64,000 nt of DNA. Source: Merdicola sp963557785. Its GTDB lineage: Bacteria; Bacillota; Clostridia; TANB77; CAG-508. How positions within the stretch are numbered: position 1 is the first letter of the stretch; the number at the start of each line of letters is the position of its first letter. The stretch lies in the NCBI GenBank assembly GCA_963557785.1, contig CAUWBF010000001.1:124001-188000 (forward strand). Direction: 5' to 3'. Both the position numbers and the translations under genes were made by a program. Under the pieces are notes generated by a model, which was not told the DNA's origin, made no database searches, and worked only from the letters and a program-made list of their open reading frames with translations. Positions 35,809 through 45,088 of the stretch are shown piece after piece.

Positions 35809-36699
35809 ATGTCTTTTTCATCAGATGTTAAAGAAGAAGTAAGTAAATTAAATACTTTTAAAGATAGAAATGTTATTATATATGAGCTTATAGGATATTT
35901 AATAACAAATAATATAGCAATAGTAAAAAATAAGATTAAATACTCTACAGAAAATGAATATAACATAAACAGATTAAATAAGTTATTAAAAACTTTATCT
36001 ATAGATTATGATATTAAAATGCAAGGAAATTTATATGTTATTTCTTTTAAAAAAGATTATATAAATAATTTTAAAGATATAATAGAAATTAATGATTCAA
36101 GTATACAATTAACAAGTATTGAAAAGATTGAAGATGAACAAGAAATAAAAGCTATTGTAAGAGGAAGCTTTTTAGGAGGAGGATCAATTAATGATCCAAA
36201 CAAAAAATATCATTTTGAAATAATATTTAATAATAAAGAAAATGCAAATAAAATAGATATAATCTTAAACGTATTTGGAATAAATGTTAAAAAATTAGAT
36301 AGAAAAAGTGGATATTCTTTATATATAAAAGATGGAGAAGAAATATCAAAAATACTTGCTTTCATAGGAGCATCATCTGCTGTATTAAAATTTGAAGAAA
36401 TAAGAGTTATAAAAGATACAAGAAATAATGTTAACAGACTTGTAAATTGCGAAACAGCAAATCTTAATAAAACTGTTAGTGCGGCAGTAAAACAAATTGA
36501 AGCTATAAAATTTTTAAAAAAAGAAAATAAATTTGCAGATTTAAGTGATTCACTAAAAGAAATAGCAGAATTAAGATTAGAAAATCCAGATATTAGCCTT
36601 ATTGAATTAGGGAAACTTTTAAGAGAACCTATAGGAAAATCAGGAGTAAATTATAGATTAAATAAGATTATAGAAATAGCAGAAGAATATAGAAAATAA
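35809..36699 (+). CDS. whiA: DNA-binding protein WhiA
   Basis: 296 residues: two LAGLIDADG-homing-endonuclease-like subdomains (about 1-200) without nuclease residues, including GSFLGGGSINDPNKKYHFE, then a C-terminal helix-turn-helix (about 215-290) with LPDxSL-like DLSDSLKEIAELRLENPDISLIELG. In Bacillus it affects cell division and nucleoid segregation; in actinomycetes it controls sporulation. In Bacillus it is in an operon with yvcJ and yvcK; here yvcK is 9 kb away and no rapZ/yvcJ is in the window. Confidence 0.96.
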   Translation: MSFSSDVKEEVSKLNTFKDRNVIIYELIGYLITNNIAIVKNKIKYSTENEYNINRLNKLLKTLSIDYDIKMQGNLYVISFKKDYINNFKDIIEINDSSIQLTSIEKIEDEQEIKAIVRGSFLGGGSINDPNKKYHFEIIFNNKENANKIDIILNVFGINVKKLDRKSGYSLYIKDGEEISKILAFIGASSAVLKFEEIRVIKDTRNNVNRLVNCETANLNKTVSAAVKQIEAIKFLKKENKFADLSDSLKEIAELRLENPDISLIELGKLLREPIGKSGVNYRLNKIIEIAEEYRK

Positions 36700-36709
36700 A
36701 GAGGTTACA

Positions 36710-37846
36710 ATGAATAAAATAGGAATATATGTACATATACCATTTTGCAAGCAGAAATGTTTATATTGTGATTTTATATCATATAGCAATAAACTAAATT
36801 GTGTTGAAAAGTATATAGAAAGATTAAAAAAAGAAATAGACGATGTATCAAGCAAAATAGATGTAAATAGCAATATAGTAAACACAATTTATATAGGTGG
36901 AGGTACGCCATCTTATATTAATGAAAAATATATATCAGAGATATTAGAAAAACTTAAAACTAAATTTATTATTGAAGAAAATGTGGAAGTTACTCTAGAA
37001 GTAAACCCTGGCACAGCTAATAAAGAAAAACTAGAATATTATAAAAAAATAGGAGTAAACAGATTAAGTATAGGATTACAAAGTACAAATGATAGCATAC
37101 TAAAATTATTAGGAAGAATTCATAATTACGAAGAATTTACTAATGTATATTATGAAGCGAGAAATGCTGGGTTTAAAAATATAAATATAGATTTGATTAT
37201 TGGAGTTCCTACACAAACAATAGAAGAAGTCAAAGATTCAATATCAAAAATATTAAATTTAAATCCTGAACATGTTTCAGTATATTCATTAATAGTTGAA
37301 GAAAATACACCGTTAGAAGAAAAAATATCTAAAGGTGAACTTGCTTTACCAGAAGAAGAATTAGAAAGAGAAATGTACTGGTATACAAAAAATGAATTAC
37401 AAAATAATGGATATAAGCATTATGAAATCTCAAATTTTTCTAAAGTAGGAAAAGAATCAAAACATAATGTAAATTGCTGGAATCAGGAGAAATATTTAGG
37501 ATTTGGAGTTGCTGCTCATTCATATTTTGATAATCAGAGATATTCAAATACAGATTCTTTAGAAGAATATATTAATGAAGAAGAAATATATAGAATAAGA
37601 ACAGTTAATGAGATTCAAACATTAGAAGATAAAGAAAAAGAATATATGTTATTAGGTTTAAGAAAGATTGAAGGAATAAATATATCAGAATTTAAGCGAA
37701 AATTTATAGATAATCCGATTTATCTGTATAGAAATGAAATAGACAAGCTAGTAAAAGAAGAATTAATAGAGGTAGACTTAGACTATATAAAACTTACTAA
37801 AAAGGGGATAGATTTAGCAAATTTAGTATGGGAGGAATTTGTATAA
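36710..37846 (+). CDS. hemW: Radical SAM heme chaperone HemW
   Basis: 378 residues. Radical SAM motif HIPFCKQKCLYCDF near the N terminus, GGGTPSY (SAM-binding), and a C-terminal HemN_C domain. HemW inserts heme into respiratory proteins; it lacks the extra residues for coproporphyrinogen oxidation by HemN proper. In Firmicutes it classically precedes hrcA-grpE-dnaK, exactly as here. Ribosome binding site AGAGGT. Confidence 0.95.
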   Translation: MNKIGIYVHIPFCKQKCLYCDFISYSNKLNCVEKYIERLKKEIDDVSSKIDVNSNIVNTIYIGGGTPSYINEKYISEILEKLKTKFIIEENVEVTLEVNPGTANKEKLEYYKKIGVNRLSIGLQSTNDSILKLLGRIHNYEEFTNVYYEARNAGFKNINIDLIIGVPTQTIEEVKDSISKILNLNPEHVSVYSLIVEENTPLEEKISKGELALPEEELEREMYWYTKNELQNNGYKHYEISNFSKVGKESKHNVNCWNQEKYLGFGVAAHSYFDNQRYSNTDSLEEYINEEEIYRIRTVNEIQTLEDKEKEYMLLGLRKIEGINISEFKRKFIDNPIYLYRNEIDKLVKEELIEVDLDYIKLTKKGIDLANLVWEEFV

Positions 37847-37874
37847 ATTATTCACAAAAAATTTACAATTATTT

Positions 37875-37901
37875 TTAGCAGAATGTATTGACAAGTGCTA
37901 A
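37875..37901 (+). promoter_or_regulatory. CIRCE operator 1 (overlaps the -35)
   Basis: TTAGCAGAA, nine bases, AAGTGCTAA: 9-9-9 CIRCE geometry with perfect outer TTAGCA/TGCTAA and a diverged inner part. It covers the TTGACA at 37888-37893. HrcA bound here should block RNA polymerase. Confidence 0.85.
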
Positions 37902-37916
37902 AATAGGATATAATAT
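37888..37916 (+). promoter_or_regulatory. Promoter of the hrcA operon
   Basis: TTGACA (37888-37893) with TAATAT (37911-37916, 17-base spacer) or TATAAT (37909-37914, 15-base spacer). Confidence 0.8.
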
Positions 37917-37926
37917 ATATAAAGAT

Positions 37927-37953
37927 TTAGCAAACAAGAATAATGATTGCTAA
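37927..37953 (+). promoter_or_regulatory. CIRCE operator 2 (between -10 and start codon)
   Basis: TTAGCAAAC, nine bases, GATTGCTAA, again exact 9-9-9 spacing with perfect outer arms. It lies just after the expected transcription start and ends two bases before the AGAGGTGA ribosome binding site, the usual CIRCE position. Confidence 0.88.
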
Positions 37954-37967
37954 AAGAGGTGAAAAAA

Positions 37968-38981
37968 TTGTTAGATGAGAGAAAAAAGAAAATCCTACAG
38001 GCAATTGTAGAAGAATATATAAATACTGCAGAACCTGTTAGTTCAGGAAGTTTAACAAAAAATCATGGTTTAGATTATAGCAGTGCAACAATAAGAAATG
38101 ATATGGCACATTTAGAGAGTATAGGGCTTTTAGATAAACCACATACTTCAAGTGGAAGAGTTCCATCAGCTAAAGGATACAGATACTATGTTAATGAACT
38201 TATAAAAGAAGATGATATTAGTATTGAAGAAATTAAATATATTCAATCAAAACTGAAAACTAAGGTAAATGAAATTGAAGACTTAACTAGAATTACAACA
38301 GAAACTCTTTCAGAAATAACACATTATACTACTGTTGCTGTTGGACCTAAAAACGATGTTCAAACAATCGAAGAATTAAAGTTCGTTCTTTTAGGTTCTA
38401 GAATGATGATGGTAGTTATTGTAACAGACAGTGGTTTAGTAAAAGAAACAATTATTAAATTTGATGAGGATGTAACAGAAAATCAAATAGAAACTTTAAA
38501 TAATTTATTTAATAATAGACTAAAAGGAAAACCATTAAGTAAAATAGATAAGCCAATGGAAGAATATATTACATCGGAATTAAATTATAGTGTAGATGTA
38601 ATAAAAACTATAATAGATCAAATAAATAAAATACTTGAAGAAGATAGTAAAATGTATCTAGAAGGAACAAATAAAGCTTTTGACTTTCCTGAATTTAAAA
38701 GTATTAAGGTAGCTAAAAATTTTATGGATCTTATAGATACCAAAGAAGAAATGATAGAACTATTAAATTCTGGAGTTGCAGATGATATAAACGTATATAT
38801 CGGAGATGAAGGAGATAATGAGCAATTAAAAGATTTTAGTATAGTTACATTTAAACATACAGTAGGAAATAAAGACTTAGGAACAATAGGAATTATAGGA
38901 CCAAAAAGAATGGACTATTCAAAAGTTATTTCAGTAATGAAATACATAAATAAAAAACTAAATGAAGAAAATAAAAATTAA
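37968..38981 (+). CDS. hrcA: Heat-inducible transcription repressor HrcA
   Basis: Represses class I heat-shock genes by binding CIRCE; refolding by GroEL keeps it active. Start chosen at TTG 37968, six bases after AGAGGTGA, giving MLDERKKKILQAIVEEYI; the TTG at 37947 falls inside CIRCE 2. About 337 residues: N-terminal winged helix (SSATIRNDMAHLE, HTSSGRVPSAKGYRYYV) and a C-terminal GAF-like dimer domain. First gene of the operon. Confidence 0.96.
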   Translation: MLDERKKKILQAIVEEYINTAEPVSSGSLTKNHGLDYSSATIRNDMAHLESIGLLDKPHTSSGRVPSAKGYRYYVNELIKEDDISIEEIKYIQSKLKTKVNEIEDLTRITTETLSEITHYTTVAVGPKNDVQTIEELKFVLLGSRMMMVVIVTDSGLVKETIIKFDEDVTENQIETLNNLFNNRLKGKPLSKIDKPMEEYITSELNYSVDVIKTIIDQINKILEEDSKMYLEGTNKAFDFPEFKSIKVAKNFMDLIDTKEEMIELLNSGVADDINVYIGDEGDNEQLKDFSIVTFKHTVGNKDLGTIGIIGPKRMDYSKVISVMKYINKKLNEENKN

Positions 38982-38995
38982 AGGAGGATATAGTT

Positions 38996-39517
38996 TTGTC
39001 AGAAGAAAAAATAAATAATGAAGAATTAGAAAAGGATAACTTAGAAAATCAAGAAATAGAAGAACAAAATGAAGAAAATGAATTATTAAAGAAAAAGCAA
39101 GAAGAACTAGATGATATCACAGATAGATATAAAAGAGTGTTTGCTGAATTTGAAAACTATAAAAAAAGAAGCTCAAAAGAAAGAGAAAATCTATATGGTT
39201 CAATTTTAGCAGATATAGTAACAGCAATGCTTCCTGTAATAGATAATTTGGAAAAAGCTGTAGAAGCAAAAACAGAAGATGAAAACTATAAGCAAGGTGT
39301 AGAACTTGTATTAAAACAATTCAAAGATGTTTTAACAGCACAAGGGGTAGAAGAAATTAAAGCAGTTGGAGAAACATTTGATCCAGAATTACATGAAGCA
39401 GTAAGTTCAGTTATAGATGAAAACCTTGGAGAAAAAGAAATAAAACAAGATTATAGAAAAGGCTATAAAATTGGAAATAAAGTAATAAGACATTCAATGG
39501 TTGTAGTTGCTAACTAA
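38996..39517 (+). CDS. grpE: Nucleotide exchange factor GrpE
   Basis: 173 residues, starting at TTG with AAGGAGGA upstream. Acidic N-terminal coiled coil (about 1-60), then RVFAEFENYKKRSSKERE and the C-terminal beta-wing with GVEEI...GETFDPELHEAV. Releases ADP from DnaK. The frame ends as the CYTH gene begins. Confidence 0.96.
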   Translation: MSEEKINNEELEKDNLENQEIEEQNEENELLKKKQEELDDITDRYKRVFAEFENYKKRSSKERENLYGSILADIVTAMLPVIDNLEKAVEAKTEDENYKQGVELVLKQFKDVLTAQGVEEIKAVGETFDPELHEAVSSVIDENLGEKEIKQDYRKGYKIGNKVIRHSMVVVAN

Positions 39518-39530
39518 AGGTAGGATTATA

Positions 39531-40145
39531 ATGAAACAAGAAATAGAAAGAAAGTATCAGGTAAAATATTTACCCGAAGATTTGAAAATAGAAAAAGTTA
39601 CTAATATCAAGCAATGTTTTATATACAATGATAAAATAACATTAGTAAGATTAAGAAAGATAGCTACTCTAAATAATGATTTAAGTCCGAAGATAGAATA
39701 TATTTATACAGTTAAAACTAAAGGTGATATAGAATATAAAAAAGGTGATGAATTAGGTAAGAAATATGAAATAGAAAATAACATAACAGAAAGAGAATAT
39801 TCTAAACTTTTAGAAAGAAAAATTAGCAATAGTATCGATAAGACAAGAATTGTTGTACCAATCGAAGATAATTTAAAAGCTGAAATTGACATATACTATG
39901 GATATTTAGAAGGATTACTTACATTAGAAGTAGAATTTGAAAGTGAAGAGGAAGCAAATAATTTTGTAAAACCCGATTGGTTTGGAGAAGAATTAGGCTA
40001 TAAAGTATTATCAAATAGAAAGTTATCAGAAATGTCAAAAGAAGAATTTGAAAGTATAGTTACAGAAGAATTTATGAATAACAACAGAAAAATCATAAAT
40101 GAGTTGGAAAATAACAAAGTTATTAATTTTAAAAAATATAAATAA
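39531..40145 (+). CDS. CYTH-domain (triphosphate tunnel) protein inside the heat-shock operon
   Basis: Start chosen at ATG 39531, after AAGGTAGG; an upstream ATG frame from 39507 overlaps grpE. About 204 residues. It begins MKQEIERKYQV, the EXEXK signature of CYTH/triphosphate tunnel metalloenzymes, and has the alternating charged strands (RLRK, TVKTKG, EIDIYYG, EVEFESEEEA) that line the tunnel. Known members hydrolyse inorganic triphosphate or thiamine triphosphate; substrate here is unknown. Located between grpE and dnaK, an unusual place, and co-directional with 13-29 base gaps, so it should be heat-induced. Confidence 0.88.
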   Translation: MKQEIERKYQVKYLPEDLKIEKVTNIKQCFIYNDKITLVRLRKIATLNNDLSPKIEYIYTVKTKGDIEYKKGDELGKKYEIENNITEREYSKLLERKISNSIDKTRIVVPIEDNLKAEIDIYYGYLEGLLTLEVEFESEEEANNFVKPDWFGEELGYKVLSNRKLSEMSKEEFESIVTEEFMNNNRKIINELENNKVINFKKYK

Positions 40146-40174
40146 ATTTTAGAAAAATTAGGAGGAATTTTAAA

Positions 40175-42028
40175 ATGGGAAAAATTATAGGTATAGACTT
40201 AGGAACAACAAATTCATGTGTTTCAGTTATGGAAGGTGGAGAGCCAGTTGTAATACCAAATGCAGAAGGTAATAGAACTACTCCATCAGTAGTAGCATTC
40301 TCAAAAAACGGAGAAAGACTAGTAGGACAAATAGCAAAACGTCAAGCTGTTACAAACCCAGACAATACAGTTATATCAATAAAAAGAAAAATGGGAACAG
40401 CAGAAAAAGTAAATATTGATGGTGATGAATTCTCACCACAAGAAATTTCAGCAATGATATTACAAAAATTAAAAGCTGATGCAGAAAATTATTTAGGACA
40501 AAAAGTAACACAAGCTGTTATTACAGTTCCTGCATATTTCAGTGATAGCCAAAGACAAGCAACAAAAGATGCTGGTAAAATAGCTGGACTAGAAGTATTA
40601 AGAATTATAAATGAACCAACAGCAGCTTCACTTGCTTATGGTATGGATAAAGAAGACCAAGATCAAAAAATAATGATATATGACTTAGGTGGAGGAACAT
40701 TCGATGTTTCTATACTAGATATTGGTGATGGAGTTTTCGAAGTTTTATCAACAAATGGTAATACACACTTAGGTGGAGACGATTTTGATCAAAAAATTAT
40801 CGACTACTTAATAGATGAATTTAAAAAATCAAATGGTATTGATTTAAAAACAGATAAAATGGCAATGCAAAGATTAAAAGAAGCAGCAGAAAAAGCTAAA
40901 ATAGAATTATCAGGTATGCAACAAACACAAATAAACTTACCATTTATTACAGCTGACAGCACAGGACCAAAACATTTAGATATAACATTAACAAGAGCTA
41001 AATTTGAAGAATTAATTCATGATTTAGTAGAAGCTACAAGAAAACCAGTAGAACAAGCTATGAAAGATGCTGGAGTTACAGCAAATGATATTCACAAAGT
41101 ATTATTAGTTGGTGGTTCTACAAGAGTTCCTTGTGTTCAAGAAATGGTTAAAAAAATAACAGGAAAAGAGCCAGATAAAGGAATTAACCCAGATGAATGT
41201 GTTGCTATAGGAGCAGCTATTCAAGGTGGAGTACTTTCAGGAGATGTTAAAGATTTAGTATTACTTGATGTAACACCATTATCACTAGGTATTGAAACAT
41301 ATGGTGGAGTATTCACAAAATTAATTGAAAGAAATACAACAATACCAACAAAAAAATCTCAAATATTCTCTACAGCTGCTGACGGACAAACAAGCGTAGA
41401 AGTTCATGTTCTACAAGGTGAAAGAGAAATGGCAGCATATAATAAAACTTTAGGAAGATTCCAATTAACAGGAATACCAGCTGCACCAAGAGGAGTACCT
41501 CAAATTGAAGTTACTTTCGATATTGATGCTAACGGTATAGTTCACGTATCTGCTAAAGATATGGCTACAGGAAATCAACAACAAGTATCTATTACTGCAT
41601 CAACAAACTTAACAGATGAAGATATAGATAAAGCTGTTAAGGATGCTGAAGCACATGCAGCAGAAGATAAAAAGAGAAAAGAAGAAATCGAAGTTAGAAA
41701 TAATGCAGAAAGCTTAATATACAATAGTGAAAAAACTATGAAAGATTTAGGCGACAAAGTAAGTAGCGAAGAAAAAGCAAAAGTAGAGACAGAAATCGAA
41801 AATGTTAAAAAAGCATTAGAAGGTTCTGATACAGAAACTATTAAAACAGCTACAGAAAAATTAACATCAGTATTCTATGAATTAACAGAAAAATTATATA
41901 AAACAGCAAATCCAAATGCAGGTGTAGATCCAAATGCTACAGCAGGTGCTGAAGGAACAGAAGCAAACAATGATGGAAATGTATATGATGCTGATTATAA
42001 AGTAGAAGATGATGGAGATAATAAATAA
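40175..42028 (+). CDS. dnaK: Chaperone DnaK (Hsp70)
   Basis: 617 residues, the Firmicutes length. N-terminal ATPase with GIDLGTTNSCV, IYDLGGGTFDVSILD and VLLVGGSTRVP; substrate-binding domain from about residue 385 with DVTPLSLGIET before it; Gly/Asn/Ala-rich tail ending in an acidic segment. Works with GrpE and DnaJ encoded on either side. AGGAGG site 5' of the ATG. Confidence 0.98.
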   Translation: MGKIIGIDLGTTNSCVSVMEGGEPVVIPNAEGNRTTPSVVAFSKNGERLVGQIAKRQAVTNPDNTVISIKRKMGTAEKVNIDGDEFSPQEISAMILQKLKADAENYLGQKVTQAVITVPAYFSDSQRQATKDAGKIAGLEVLRIINEPTAASLAYGMDKEDQDQKIMIYDLGGGTFDVSILDIGDGVFEVLSTNGNTHLGGDDFDQKIIDYLIDEFKKSNGIDLKTDKMAMQRLKEAAEKAKIELSGMQQTQINLPFITADSTGPKHLDITLTRAKFEELIHDLVEATRKPVEQAMKDAGVTANDIHKVLLVGGSTRVPCVQEMVKKITGKEPDKGINPDECVAIGAAIQGGVLSGDVKDLVLLDVTPLSLGIETYGGVFTKLIERNTTIPTKKSQIFSTAADGQTSVEVHVLQGEREMAAYNKTLGRFQLTGIPAAPRGVPQIEVTFDIDANGIVHVSAKDMATGNQQQVSITASTNLTDEDIDKAVKDAEAHAAEDKKRKEEIEVRNNAESLIYNSEKTMKDLGDKVSSEEKAKVETEIENVKKALEGSDTETIKTATEKLTSVFYELTEKLYKTANPNAGVDPNATAGAEGTEANNDGNVYDADYKVEDDGDNK

Positions 42029-42049
42029 GTAAGATAAAAGTAAATAAAT

Positions 42050-42075
42050 CCAAAGAGTTTTAAACAACTCTTTGG
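42050..42075 (+). terminator. Intercistronic hairpin between dnaK and dnaJ
   Basis: CCAAAGAGTT pairs with AACTCTTTGG, followed by TATTACTTTATACTTTT. The T tract is broken, so it is probably a partial terminator or processing/stability element lowering dnaJ relative to dnaK. Confidence 0.6.
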
Positions 42076-42104
42076 TATTACTTTATACTTTTGTGGAGGA
42101 AAAA

Positions 42105-43250
42105 ATGGCAAATAAAAGAGACTATTATGAAGTGTTAGGAGTTAGCAAAACAGCTACTGATGAAGAACTTAAAAAAGCATATAGAAAGCTTGCCAAACAA
42201 TACCACCCTGATGCTAATCCAAATAATAAAGAAGAAGCAGAAGCAAAATTTAAAGAAGTAAATGAAGCTTATGAAAATTTATCAGATCCACAAAAAAGAA
42301 GAATGTATGATCAATTTGGACACGATGGACCACAAGGATTTGGCGGTGGAGGCCAGGGAGGATATTATTCATATTCTACATCAGGATTTGATGGATTTGA
42401 TATGGGAGATATAGGAGATATTTTTTCTTCAATATTTGGTGGTGGTTTTGGAGGAAGAACTTCAAGACAATCAAATGGACCAAGAAAAGGTGCAGATATC
42501 AAACATAATATAGAAATTACTTTTGAAGAATCATTCTTAGGTGCCAATAAAGAAATAGCTATAAGCAGAAATGAAGAATGTAATACATGCCACGGTACTG
42601 GAGCAAAACCTGGTACTAATACAGTAACTTGTTCTACTTGTCATGGAACAGGACAAATAAAACAAGTACAAAATACAATACTAGGTCAAATGCAAACTAC
42701 TAGAACATGTTCAGCATGTGGTGGTACAGGAAAAATAATTCAAGAACCTTGTATTGATTGTAGGGGAAAAGGTAGTGTTAGAAAACAAGCTAAAATAAGC
42801 ATTTCAATACCAGCTGGAATAAACGATAATCAAACTATAGTACTAAGAGGAGAAGGTGAACCTGGAGAAAAAGGCGGACCTAAAGGAGATGTATATATTA
42901 CTGTACATATTAAAAGACATAGTATATATACAAGAAAGGGAGATAATGTTGTTTGTGAAGTGCCAATAACAATAACTCAAGCAACTTTAGGGGCAGAATT
43001 AGAAATTCCATTAGTAGATGGAAGTAAAGAAAAGTATAAAATACCAGAGGGAACGCAAACAGGAACAAAATTTGTTATTAAAAATAAAGGATTTAAAAGT
43101 ATAAATTCAAGCTGGCAAGGAGATTTTATATTTAATGTTATTGTTCAAACACCAAAAAGACTAACTAAAGAGCAAAGAGATTTATTAATGCAGTTAGCAA
43201 AAACGATGAATGAACAACCACCAATTAAAAAAAGAGGTATATTTGGATAA
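42105..43250 (+). CDS. dnaJ: Chaperone DnaJ (Hsp40)
   Basis: Start chosen at ATG 42105 (GGAGGA upstream), giving the canonical MANKRDYYEVLGVSK; about 381 residues. J domain with HPD (QYHPDAN), Gly/Phe-rich region (about 75-125), four zinc-finger repeats CxxCxGxG (CNTCHGTG, CSTCHGTG, CSACGGTG, CIDCRGKG) and the C-terminal substrate-binding domain. Activates DnaK ATPase. Confidence 0.98.
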   Translation: MANKRDYYEVLGVSKTATDEELKKAYRKLAKQYHPDANPNNKEEAEAKFKEVNEAYENLSDPQKRRMYDQFGHDGPQGFGGGGQGGYYSYSTSGFDGFDMGDIGDIFSSIFGGGFGGRTSRQSNGPRKGADIKHNIEITFEESFLGANKEIAISRNEECNTCHGTGAKPGTNTVTCSTCHGTGQIKQVQNTILGQMQTTRTCSACGGTGKIIQEPCIDCRGKGSVRKQAKISISIPAGINDNQTIVLRGEGEPGEKGGPKGDVYITVHIKRHSIYTRKGDNVVCEVPITITQATLGAELEIPLVDGSKEKYKIPEGTQTGTKFVIKNKGFKSINSSWQGDFIFNVIVQTPKRLTKEQRDLLMQLAKTMNEQPPIKKRGIFG

Positions 43251-43260
43251 AAGTTTATAA

Positions 43261-43293
43261 GAAGGTAAATATCGCTATTTACCTTCTTTTTTA
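43261..43293 (+). terminator. Intrinsic terminator of the heat-shock operon
   Basis: GAAGGTAAATA pairs with TATTTACCTTC around a four-base loop, followed by a T run. Confidence 0.92.
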
Positions 43294-43349
43294 TTTATAA
43301 ATGCATATTGGACATTCATAAAATAATATCTATAGATAGGGTGATGTTT

Positions 43350-44108
43350 ATGAAAGTTTTAACAATAAAAAAGAAAAATATATTTAAAGTTACAATAATA
43401 ATAGCATTTGTACTAGTAATTTCTAGAGTATCAACTTCTTTTGGTATGCAACATTATTATAAAGTAGATTTTTCTACAGGATTAGTAACAGCGACAACTT
43501 TAAATGTAAGAAGTGGACCAGGTACACAGTATAGAGTAATTGCTACTGTAAATAAAAATGAGTATATTAGAGTTTTTGCAGGAGTAGGAGATTGGTATGT
43601 TGTTCAAGTAGAAGGAGATTATATTGGAGCAGTTAGTAAGAAGTATGTTAAAGCAATTTATCCTAGCTCAAATACAGGAAATAATCAAAATAATTCGACA
43701 AATCAAAATACGCAAATTTCTACAATGAATGAAGATGAACAAGAAGTATTTAATTTAATAAATAAGCAAAGAACTAATAATGGATTATCGGCTTTAAAAG
43801 TAGATAGCGAAGTACAAAGAGTGGCAAGAATAAAAGCAGAAGATATGGTGGCAAATAATTATTTTTCACATAATTCTCCAACATATGGTTCACCATTTGA
43901 TATGCTAAAAAGTTTTAAAGTTTCATATAAAACGGCAGGAGAAAATATTGCAGGAAATTCCAGTAATAGCGCAGCAGTAAATGCTTGGATGAATTCTTCA
44001 GGACATAAAGCTAATATTTTAAATAGTAGTTTTAATTATACAGGAATAGGCGTTGTAAGTAGTCCAAAATATGGAAAAATGTATGTACAAATGTTTATAG
44101 CAAAATAA
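43350..44108 (+). CDS. Secreted SH3b-CAP domain protein
   Basis: Start chosen at 43350, five bases after AGGGTGA; an in-frame ATG at 43344 overlaps that site. About 252 residues: signal/anchor (about 10-30), bacterial SH3 domain (about 45-100, TTLNVRSGPGTQYRV), Asn/Ser/Thr-rich linker, and a CAP/SCP (PR-1-like) domain (about 128-250) with LINKQRTNNG, YFSHNSP, AGENIA and WMNSSGHKANIL. The conserved His and Glu of the CAP cavity are present. Similar to YkwD-type proteins of sporulating Firmicutes. Function in the envelope unknown. Confidence 0.92.
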   Translation: MKVLTIKKKNIFKVTIIIAFVLVISRVSTSFGMQHYYKVDFSTGLVTATTLNVRSGPGTQYRVIATVNKNEYIRVFAGVGDWYVVQVEGDYIGAVSKKYVKAIYPSSNTGNNQNNSTNQNTQISTMNEDEQEVFNLINKQRTNNGLSALKVDSEVQRVARIKAEDMVANNYFSHNSPTYGSPFDMLKSFKVSYKTAGENIAGNSSNSAAVNAWMNSSGHKANILNSSFNYTGIGVVSSPKYGKMYVQMFIAK

Positions 44109-44208
44109 ATTAGATAGGGATACTTTTAATTGTATTTTTAGGTTCTATATGATATAATGCACTAGAAAAATACTAAATAAAAATAATTATTATATTAGGG
44201 AGAAATAT

Positions 44209-45060
44209 ATGGAAATATTATTAGGTAAAACAGCTGGATTTTGTGGAGGAGTTAGCTTTGCAGTACAAAGTTCAGAACAAGATTTAGATAAATATAATAA
44301 AGTATATTGTTTAGGAGAATTAGTACATAATAAAGAAGTTATAAATAATCTAGAGAAAAAAGGACTTATAATTGTTAATAATATATCAGAGGCTAAAGAT
44401 AGAATAATTATTAGAGCACATGGTGTTGAAAAAGATATTTATGAAAAAGCAAAAGAAATGAATATTAAATTATTAGATTATACTTGTAAAAAAGTATTAT
44501 TAATTCATAATTTAGTAGAAGAATATGCAAAAAAAGGATATTACATTATATTAATAGGAGAAAGTAATCATCCGGAAGTTATTGGTACATATAGCTTTTG
44601 TGGAGAATATAAAAGTAAAGTAAATAAGATTGAAGATATAGATGAAGTAATAAATAACATAAAAAAATCTAATATAAATAAGGTCTTAGTAGTAGCTCAA
44701 ACTACATTTAATGGTCTTAAATTTGACGAGATAGTAGAAAAAATAAAGGAAAAGTTAGATAACTCTATAGAATTAGAAATAAATAAAACAATATGTAATG
44801 CAACAATGTTAAGACAAAATGAAACTATAGAATTATCTAAACAAGTGGACTTAATGATAATAATCGGGGGAAAAAATAGTTCAAATACTAATAAACTATA
44901 TGAGATATCAAATAAATATTGTCAAAATGCTATTGTAGTAGAAACATACAAGGAAATAGATAAAGAGTTTATAAAGAGATTTAAAAAGATAGGAATTATG
45001 GCAGGAGCTTCAACTCCAAAAGCTAGTATAGATGAAGTAGTAAAATATATAAGCAATTAA
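44209..45060 (+). CDS. ispH: 4-hydroxy-3-methylbut-2-enyl diphosphate reductase IspH
   Basis: Last step of the MEP isoprenoid pathway, giving IPP and DMAPP; Fe-S enzyme. 283 residues, normal for the short form without S1 fusion. The three cluster Cys are seen in GFCGGV, DYTCKKV and NKTICNAT; RAHGV and GESNHPEV carry the substrate-binding His. In several Clostridia ispH is fused to or precedes an S1 protein; here the S1 gene is 18 kb downstream. Confidence 0.96.
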   Translation: MEILLGKTAGFCGGVSFAVQSSEQDLDKYNKVYCLGELVHNKEVINNLEKKGLIIVNNISEAKDRIIIRAHGVEKDIYEKAKEMNIKLLDYTCKKVLLIHNLVEEYAKKGYYIILIGESNHPEVIGTYSFCGEYKSKVNKIEDIDEVINNIKKSNINKVLVVAQTTFNGLKFDEIVEKIKEKLDNSIELEINKTICNATMLRQNETIELSKQVDLMIIIGGKNSSNTNKLYEISNKYCQNAIVVETYKEIDKEFIKRFKKIGIMAGASTPKASIDEVVKYISN

Positions 45061-45088
45061 AAGTTTAATTATGTTAGGGCGTGATTAA

